From assembly GCF_013523055.1 (NCBI RefSeq), contig NZ_JAAMQM010000034.1, positions 1-49,708 on the forward strand: a stretch of 49,708 bases of DNA. Reading direction: 5' to 3'. Source of the stretch: Pseudomonas capeferrum. GTDB taxonomy: Bacteria; Pseudomonadota; Gammaproteobacteria; Pseudomonadales; Pseudomonadaceae. The position numbers and the translations under genes were made by a program. Positions within the stretch are counted from its first letter, which is position 1. Each line of letters opens with the position of its first letter. Of this stretch, positions 44,780 through 49,708 are shown one piece after another. The notes under the pieces were generated by a model. It was not told where the DNA came from. It did no database searches and saw only the letters and a list, made by a program, of their open reading frames with translations.

Positions 44780-46150
44780 TTATGACGACTCAGCCGCGTC
44801 TATCAGTGCCCTTCGCGGTAACGACAGACTTACTCGCAGGCCACCCAGCGGGCTTTCCTGCAACGCCAGCCGACCGCCCCAGGCATCGACGATATCGCGC
44901 ACGATCCCCAGGCCGAGCCCATGTCCGTCGACCTGCTCGTCAAGCCGCGAGCCCCGCTCCAGGACTTGCTGGCGAGCCGTTTCGGGTATGCCGGGGCCAT
45001 CGTCATCGACCCACAAGTGAAAGCCTTCGACGGTAGGCGCGATACCCAGGCGCACTTCGCTGTCGGCCCATTTGCAGGCGTTGTCCAGGAGGTTGCCCAG
45101 CAGTTCCAGCAGGTCCTCCCGGTCCCAGGGCAGCAGCAGGCTGGGCGGCACGTCATGCTCCAGTAGCAGACCCTCGCCATGGATCATCGCCAAGGTAGCG
45201 AGCAGCCCGGGCAGCTCGGCGTCGCAGTCGAACTGCGCGCCGGGCAGCGCATCGCCCGCCAGGCGCGCGCGGTTGAGCTCGCGGGTCAAGCGCTGCTGGA
45301 TCTGCTCGAGCTGTTCGCGCAGCTGCGCGCGGACTTCGGGCAAGCCTTCGAGGCGTTCACTGGAAGCCAGACTGAGGAGCACCGCCAGGGGGGTCTTGAG
45401 GGCGTGCCCAAGGTTGCCCAAGGCATTGCGCGAACGTCTGAGACTGTCCTCGGTGTGCGCCAGCAGGTGGTTGATCTGCGCCACCAAGGGTTCGAGCTCG
45501 CTGGGTACCCGGGCATCGAGCTGCGAGCGTTGCCCCTGCTGCAGTTGAGCGATCTGCTGACGCGCCCTTTCCAGTGGACGCAGAGAGCGGGTCACGGTGA
45601 TGCGCTGCAGCACCAGGATGAGCAGCAGCGCTACCACGCCAAGCCCCAGGCCGATCTGTTGCATTCGCCGGAAGCCATCGCGCACGGGTGAATAATCCTG
45701 GGCCACGCTGATGGAGATGTCTTTGCCCAGACGCCGATAATCGGCTCGAAACGCCAACAGCTCCTGCCCTTCCGGCCCTAGCTTGTAGCCACTTTCAAGA
45801 CCTGTGCTGTCCGGCTTGGGCATATCCAGGTCCCACAGCGAGCGTGAACGCCAGGTAACCGGTTCAGGCACGGCGCGCGAGGGAGCGGTCTGCTCGAAAT
45901 CGATACGAAAATAGTAACCGGAAAATGGCCGCTGGTAGGCGGCGGACACGCGACGTTCATCGAGCTGGATGCCGTTCGGACCCTTCACCAGCGCCACCAG
46001 CAGGTTTTCACTTTCCTTGCGCAAGCCGGTCTCCAGGTAACGCTGCAAACCCGCTTCGAACAGCCAGAGCGTCAGTTGCGCCAAGGCCAGGCCGATGACT
46101 ACCAGGGCAGCGATCAGGCCAAGGCTCAGTCGCGCCTGGATCGACTTCAA
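44780..46150 (-). CDS. Two-component sensor histidine kinase
   Basis: A 456-aa inner-membrane kinase. TM1 is at ~10-31 and TM2 at ~165-182, with a ~130-residue periplasmic sensor between. A HAMP-like segment precedes the dimerisation helix GNLGHALKTPLAVL with phospho-accepting H249. The ATPase has N-box LGNLLDNACKWA, G1 DDGPGIP and G2 GHGLGLG. It resembles the PhoQ-type group. The start overlaps the response-regulator stop (ATGA). The signal is unknown, but the PepSY genes in the operon point to an envelope or metal-related cue. Confidence 0.9.
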   Translation of the reverse strand: MKSIQARLSLGLIAALVVIGLALAQLTLWLFEAGLQRYLETGLRKESENLLVALVKGPNGIQLDERRVSAAYQRPFSGYYFRIDFEQTAPSRAVPEPVTWRSRSLWDLDMPKPDSTGLESGYKLGPEGQELLAFRADYRRLGKDISISVAQDYSPVRDGFRRMQQIGLGLGVVALLLILVLQRITVTRSLRPLERARQQIAQLQQGQRSQLDARVPSELEPLVAQINHLLAHTEDSLRRSRNALGNLGHALKTPLAVLLSLASSERLEGLPEVRAQLREQLEQIQQRLTRELNRARLAGDALPGAQFDCDAELPGLLATLAMIHGEGLLLEHDVPPSLLLPWDREDLLELLGNLLDNACKWADSEVRLGIAPTVEGFHLWVDDDGPGIPETARQQVLERGSRLDEQVDGHGLGLGIVRDIVDAWGGRLALQESPLGGLRVSLSLPRRALIDAAESS

Positions 46151-46815
46151 GCGCTGTTCCCCGCATAGCGATAGCCCTGCCCGCGACGGGTCTCGATCAC
46201 GCTGCGGCCGAGCTTGCGGCGCAGGTGATTGACATGAACTTCGAGCACGTTGGAGTCACGTTCGGTCTCGCCGTCATACAGGTGTTCGGCCAGGTGACTC
46301 TTGGAGAGAATCTGCCCTGGATGCAGCATGAAGTAACGCAACAGGCGGAACTCGGCGGCCGTGAGCTGGATATCGACACCGTCGCGGGTCACGCACTGGC
46401 GCCCTTCGTCCAGGTGCAGGCCGGCAGCCTCCAGCATCGGCTGGTTGGCAAGGCCACGGGCACGGCGCAACAGCGCCTGGATGCGCAATTGCAATTCTTC
46501 GGGATGGAACGGCTTGCCCAGATAATCATCGGCTCCGGCCTTGAGACCCTCGATGCGCTCGGCCCACGAACCACGGGCGGTCAGGATCAGCACCGGGGTA
46601 GCCAGGCCAGCGGCGCGCCACTGGGCGAGCACTTCGAGGCCCGGCAGCCCTGGCAGACCAAGGTCGAGAATAATCAGATCATAAGGTTCGCTCTGCCCCT
46701 GATGGACCGCATCGCGGCCATCGGCGAGCCAATCCACGGCATAACCCTGGCGTTGCAGGCTGGCGGTAAGTTCATCAGCCAGCGGGACATTGTCCTCTAC
46801 GAGCAACAAGCGCAT
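46147..46815 (-). CDS. OmpR-family response regulator
   Basis: A 222-aa regulator. The receiver domain covers residues 1-115, with phosphorylation site D51 (IILDLGLPG) and acidic pocket E7/D8. The winged-helix DNA-binding domain covers ~125-220, with RDSNVLEVHVNHLRRKLG and GRGYRY-like GQGYRYAG. It is the partner of the overlapping kinase gene. It follows the second PepSY gene with no gap (46816). Confidence 0.93.
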   Translation of the reverse strand: MRLLLVEDNVPLADELTASLQRQGYAVDWLADGRDAVHQGQSEPYDLIILDLGLPGLPGLEVLAQWRAAGLATPVLILTARGSWAERIEGLKAGADDYLGKPFHPEELQLRIQALLRRARGLANQPMLEAAGLHLDEGRQCVTRDGVDIQLTAAEFRLLRYFMLHPGQILSKSHLAEHLYDGETERDSNVLEVHVNHLRRKLGRSVIETRRGQGYRYAGNSA

Positions 46816-47130
46816 TCAGTCGTCTTCCTCATCTTTGAGCAGGGCGCCAGTACTGGCGTCGAGCTTGATCTCGCGCACCACGCCAGCGGTCGTCAACAGC
46901 TCGACTTCATACTCGTAGCGATCATCGTCTTCTTCGAGCTCGGCCTCCAGCAAGCGCGCTCCGGGGTAGCGTCCCAGAGCGGATTCGAGCAATTGTTCGA
47001 GCGGCAATATAATGCCCTTGCGCCGCAGCTCGAGGGCCTCGTCCTGGTCCAGGTCACGGGCCACGGCCAGCGTGCTGCAGGCCAACAGCGCGATGAGCAG
47101 GCATCGCGCCGTTCGCGAGTAGAGGCTCAT
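46816..47130 (-). CDS. Exported PepSY-domain protein (second copy)
   Basis: A 104-aa protein. The N-terminal hydrophobic stretch LLIALLACSTLAVA can be read as a signal peptidase I site or, through LLAC with Ser at +2, as a lipoprotein signal. The mature part is one acidic PepSY domain (ILPLEQLLESALGRYPGARLLEAELEED). PepSY proteins are periplasmic inhibitors or sensors. The start overlaps the stop of the first copy (TGATG). Confidence 0.82.
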   Translation of the reverse strand: MSLYSRTARCLLIALLACSTLAVARDLDQDEALELRRKGIILPLEQLLESALGRYPGARLLEAELEEDDDRYEYEVELLTTAGVVREIKLDASTGALLKDEEDD

Positions 47131-47438
47131 CAGCTGTCTCGTTCGTCCTTGAGGATTTCACCGGTCTTGGCATCCAGGTCGACATCCCATTCGACGTTCT
47201 GGCCATCGCGCAGCTCGACCTTGTAGATGTAGCGGCCGTATTCGTTTTCCAGTTCCGAGTCGGTCGCAGTGGCGCCTGGGTGCTTGGCGACAGCCTTGGC
47301 CTTGAGCTCGTCCAGGGACATGATGGTCTTGGCGTTCACCAGCTTGACCACTTCGTCAGGCTGGACATCCTTGGCCAGGGCAACGTTGGCGCCCAAGGCG
47401 AAGGTGGCGGCGGTGAACAGGGCAGTAAGCGTTTTCAT
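47130..47438 (-). CDS. Exported PepSY-domain protein (first copy)
   Basis: A 102-aa periplasmic protein with signal peptide ending ANVALA (residue 22) and one PepSY domain (MSLDELKAKAVAKHPGA, then VELRDGQNVEWDVDLDAKTGEIL). The Shine-Dalgarno is AGGAGA. It is the first gene of a four-gene operon: PepSY, PepSY, response regulator, kinase. The two copies are diverged, not recent duplicates. They may sense or tune the two-component system. Confidence 0.85.
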   Translation of the reverse strand: MKTLTALFTAATFALGANVALAKDVQPDEVVKLVNAKTIMSLDELKAKAVAKHPGATATDSELENEYGRYIYKVELRDGQNVEWDVDLDAKTGEILKDERDS

Positions 47439-47603
47439 GGTGTCTCTCCTGGGAGATGGTTAAATTGTCTACGGAATCAAGATTACGATCCGCGCCTTAA
47501 CTCAAGCTGAAAAAAGCTGGCGCCATGATAGCGCAGGAGGACTGCAGCCGTTACCGCCTCGCGGTCTATGGCGAATGAGCGACGGCATGCGCTTGAAGCA
47601 GGT

Positions 47604-47677
47604 TAGAATATCGCCCCATCCGGTCGCCTGGCGGCGCTCGATAGCGGGTTGTACAATCCCCTGGCGCCGTGGCGACC
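47604..47677 (+). promoter_or_regulatory. -10 element and strong stem-loop upstream of queD
   Basis: TAGAAT (47604-47609) is a good -10; the -35 is unclear. From 47622, GGTCGCC (47622-47628) and CGGCGC (47632-47637) pair with GCGCCG (47664-47669) and GGCGACC (47671-47677), giving a nested 13-bp stem-loop of 56 nt at the probable mRNA 5' end, ~78 nt before the queD start. The rest of the 316-bp gap shows no gene. Confidence 0.5.
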
Positions 47678-47754
47678 CATCAAGGCATTGAGCAGAGTGC
47701 CGAACATAGCCGCTCGATCGCCACATCCACCCTTTCTGCATTACAGGCTCATCC

Positions 47755-48111
47755 GTGGAAATCTTCAAAGAATTTACCTTCGAGTCGGCTCACCGCCTGC
47801 CTCACGTTCCTGACGGGCACAAGTGCGGCCGGTTGCATGGCCATTCGTTCAAGGTCGGTCTGCACCTGACCGGCCCGCTCGATCCGCATACCGGCTGGAT
47901 TCGCGACTTCTCGGAGATCAAGGCGATCTTCAAGCCGATTTACGAACAGCTGGATCACAACTACCTGAACGACATCCCCGGTCTGGAAAACCCTACCAGC
48001 GAGGTCATCGCCAAGTGGATCTGGGAACAGGTCAAGCCGTTGCTGCCCGAGCTGTCCAAGGTGCGCATCCACGAGACCTGCACCAGTGGGTGCGAATACA
48101 CCGGCGACTGA
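47755..48111 (+). CDS. queD: 6-carboxytetrahydropterin synthase (queuosine/preQ0 pathway)
   Basis: A 118-aa enzyme of the PTPS fold that converts dihydroneopterin triphosphate to 6-carboxytetrahydropterin, the second step to preQ0 and queuosine. Zinc ligands H13 (SAHRL), H28 and H30 (LHGHSF) and catalytic C24 are present; the DHNYLND motif carries the conserved Asp-His pair. It starts at GTG (VEIFKEF). No other que genes are adjacent. A strong stem-loop lies in its leader. Confidence 0.92.
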   Translation: MEIFKEFTFESAHRLPHVPDGHKCGRLHGHSFKVGLHLTGPLDPHTGWIRDFSEIKAIFKPIYEQLDHNYLNDIPGLENPTSEVIAKWIWEQVKPLLPELSKVRIHETCTSGCEYTGD

Positions 48112-48345
48112 TCGACCGCTGGCCCGTGCCCGTCCTTCCGGTCACGGGTGCCGCGTGAAGACGGGATGCGATGGCACTACGGGTTCTTTCCGACATAGGC
48201 CGGGCGTATCTCGTACGCGAAGAATCTGTCCCTCTATCCGTAAGACCCGAGCCAGAACTGTTCGCAATAAATGCGCCGGCGCGTGCCAGGCGCGACCTGA
48301 TCGATAATGAAGGCCTGCACGGGACAGGCCAGCAGAGGGAAGGCG
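48112..48345. other. Short gene-free stretch between queD and the DUF1289 gene
   Basis: It contains a hairpin right after queD (GGCCCGTG...CACGGG-T-GCC, ~48121-48150), a possible terminator. I see no supportable gene; a 64-codon frame from 48171 has no Shine-Dalgarno or family resemblance. Confidence 0.4.
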
Positions 48346-48813
48346 CTACCCCAGCGCGTTACTGAGGAATGCAGGGGCTATGTAGCGCTGGTAGTGCGCT
48401 TCGGACAGCAGAAAGAATTCGCGATCGATGGCATCGCGCAGTTGCGGCAACTCCCACTCACGAAACTCCGGCAGCAGGACCATGCCGTAGGCCTCCAGAT
48501 CGCGGATCACTCGCGCTCCGCGGGCGATCAGCTGATAGGCCCAGCAGTATTCGGACTGCTGCGGCAGGAAGCGGATCGCGCGCTGCTCCAGCTGCTGACG
48601 CAATCGCGCGGTGTCGAAGACCTCGAGCTTGCCTTCCATGACCTGGACCAGCAACTGCTCCAGACGTCGCCAGACGGCGCGTTTCTCGTCATCGCTGTAG
48701 CCGTTCCAGTGGATCACCTCGTGATGGAAGCGCTTGCAGCCACGACACACCAGATCTCCGTAAACGGTGGAACAAAGGCCGACGCAGGGGGTTTTGATCG
48801 ATTGATTGGACAT
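48346..48813 (-). CDS. DUF1289 domain protein
   Basis: A 155-aa protein. The DUF1289 motif is the four-cysteine N-terminus C10-x3-C14...C23-x2-C26 (TPCVGLCSTVYGDLVCRGC), followed by RFHHEVIHWNGYSDDEKRAVWRRLE. The Cys set could bind zinc or an Fe-S cluster. Residues ~65-155 form an extra helical region found in longer family members. Function unknown. It is oriented toward queD. Confidence 0.8.
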   Translation of the reverse strand: MSNQSIKTPCVGLCSTVYGDLVCRGCKRFHHEVIHWNGYSDDEKRAVWRRLEQLLVQVMEGKLEVFDTARLRQQLEQRAIRFLPQQSEYCWAYQLIARGARVIRDLEAYGMVLLPEFREWELPQLRDAIDREFFLLSEAHYQRYIAPAFLSNALG

Positions 48814-48922
48814 GGAGAAGCAATGGCTTGGCGAGGGTACACGTGCCCATGTTAGCCCTTTGTCTAACGAGGGTCACTCGCTAACTCTTTGCGCGCGCCT
48901 TACCTTTGCGCGCATTTTGCCG

Positions 48923-49219
48923 TAGAATCATCCCGCCTTTTCGAAGGCAGCAAATGTCCGTTGGAAGCTGTTTTCAAAGCGTCACGAGCACAGTTCATCC
49001 AGTAGAACGGCGTTGGCGCGAAGCAACCACACATCGGTTGTTTCGCGCCGGCCCTCATCAGTTCCCGTTCTGCAGGCGTAAAACTTTGAAAGCAGCTTCT
49101 GTAAGGACATCCTGCGACCCTGGCTGAGCGGCCCACGAGACCGTATTGCGCAGGGTTGCCGGAAGTTCTGGATGAGTGTCCCGGACTCCCTTTTGGGACC
49201 ACTGATGAGGGTAATGACT
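48923..49219 (+). promoter_or_regulatory. acnB leader with a stable hairpin and an anti-Shine-Dalgarno strand
   Basis: TAGAAT (48923-48928) is a candidate -10, giving a leader of ~285 nt. A 14-bp hairpin pairs GGCGCGAA-GCAACC (49015-49028) with GGTTGT-TTCGCGCC (49036-49049). Three bases later CCCTCATCAGT (49052-49062) is the exact complement of ACTGATGAGGG (49201-49211), which contains the acnB Shine-Dalgarno GAGG. Pairing would hide the ribosome-binding site. Confidence 0.55.
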
Positions 49220-49708
49220 GTGCTTGAAGCCTACCGCAAACACATTGAAGAGCGTGCCGCCCAGGGTATCGTGCCCCAGCCGCTTAACGCCGAACAAACC
49301 GCAGGCCTTGTCGAGCTGCTGAAGAATCCCCCAGCCGGTGAAGAAGCTTTCCTCGTCGACCTGATCACCAACCGTGTTCCGCCAGGCGTGGACGAAGCCG
49401 CATACGTCAAGGCCGGCTTCCTTTCCGCCCTGGCCACCGGCAAGGCCACTTCGCCGCTGATCGATCGCAAGCGTGCCACCGAGCTGCTGGGCACCATGCA
49501 GGGCGGCTACAACATCGCCACCCTGGTCGAGCTGCTCGATGACGCCGAACTGGGCGCCGTCGCCGCCAACCAGCTCAAGTTCACCCTGCTGATGTTCGAC
49601 GCCTTCCACGACGTGGCCGAAAAGGCCAAGGCCGGCAACGCGCATGCCAAGGCCGTGCTGGACTCCTGGGCTGCCGGTGAATGGTTCACCAAGAAGCCTG
49701 CCATCGCC
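49220..49708 (+). CDS. acnB: Aconitate hydratase B, 5' part (cut by window end)
   Basis: A partial gene: 163 codons visible, open at the window edge. It starts at GTG (VLEAYRKHIEERAAQGIVPQ), with GAGGGT seven bases upstream; in-frame ATGs at 49205 and 49214 are less well placed. The N-terminal HEAT-like domain of AcnB is recognisable (LLKNPPAGEEAFLVDLITNRVPPGVDEAAYVKAGFL). The enzyme interconverts citrate and isocitrate using a 4Fe-4S cluster; the cluster Cys lie beyond the window. In Pseudomonas, aconitases are known targets of iron-sparing regulation. Confidence 0.93.
   Translation, partial: MLEAYRKHIEERAAQGIVPQPLNAEQTAGLVELLKNPPAGEEAFLVDLITNRVPPGVDEAAYVKAGFLSALATGKATSPLIDRKRATELLGTMQGGYNIATLVELLDDAELGAVAANQLKFTLLMFDAFHDVAEKAKAGNAHAKAVLDSWAAGEWFTKKPAIA

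Noticed and set aside
48171..48365. 64-codon plus-strand frame after queD
   Set aside because: Codon use unlike neighbours, no Shine-Dalgarno, and its 3' end overlaps the DUF1289 gene.

Overview
The window looks like chromosomal DNA from a Pseudomonas of the P. putida group. Evidence: GC-rich coding sequence, a 13-gene nuo operon with a fused nuoCD, an isolated second EF-G gene, isocitrate lyase just upstream of nuo, and two families of Pseudomonas-type REP palindromes (GGGACAAGCCCGCTCGCC and GTGGGAGCGGGCTTGCCCGCG cores). This placement is my recognition of the gene content, not a database result.

Layout. 1-884: a tandem array of six full and one partial ~140-bp REP-bearing units that supplies the last codons and stop of a DUF1810 gene. 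1.5-8.5 kb: an unknown protein, EF-G paralogue fusB, a SulP transporter, a subtilase-like secreted protein and a secretin-domain fragment protein. 8.5-10.3 kb: aceA with a long structured leader and a candidate operator. 10.7-25.97 kb: a Fur-box-like site, then nuoA-B-CD-E-F-G-H-I-J-K-L-M-N (complex I) closed by a strong terminator. 26.0-28.0 kb: a small phage-derived island (Ogr-like, CI-like, holin-like and P2 gpL-like genes, plus a LuxR-type HTH-only protein). 28.2-36.1 kb: TonB-dependent receptor, AI-2E-family transporter, trhP with a perfect ANR/FNR box, DUF411 and YqaA genes, an alpha/beta hydrolase and a ZapE/AFG1 ATPase. 36.15-36.75 kb: a second REP array bounded by inverted palindromes. 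36.9-44.6 kb: GH13 trehalose-synthase-like enzyme, prpE, an LRR-protein kinase fusion, a LysR regulator and an HPP-CBS membrane protein. 44.8-47.4 kb: PepSY-PepSY-response regulator-histidine kinase operon. 47.6-49.7 kb: queD, a DUF1289 gene and the 5' part of acnB.

Functionally the window is rich in central carbon and respiratory metabolism: glyoxylate shunt (aceA), TCA cycle (acnB, cut by the window edge), propionate activation (prpE) and NADH dehydrogenase I. The least explained signals are in non-coding DNA. An 11-nt stretch in the acnB leader is perfectly complementary to the acnB Shine-Dalgarno region. A terminator-bearing leader lies directly before the HPP-CBS gene. A strong stem-loop lies before queD. 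A perfect ANR box with a correctly spaced -10 lies before trhP. No RNA secondary-structure or homology program was run; all pairings were read by eye.
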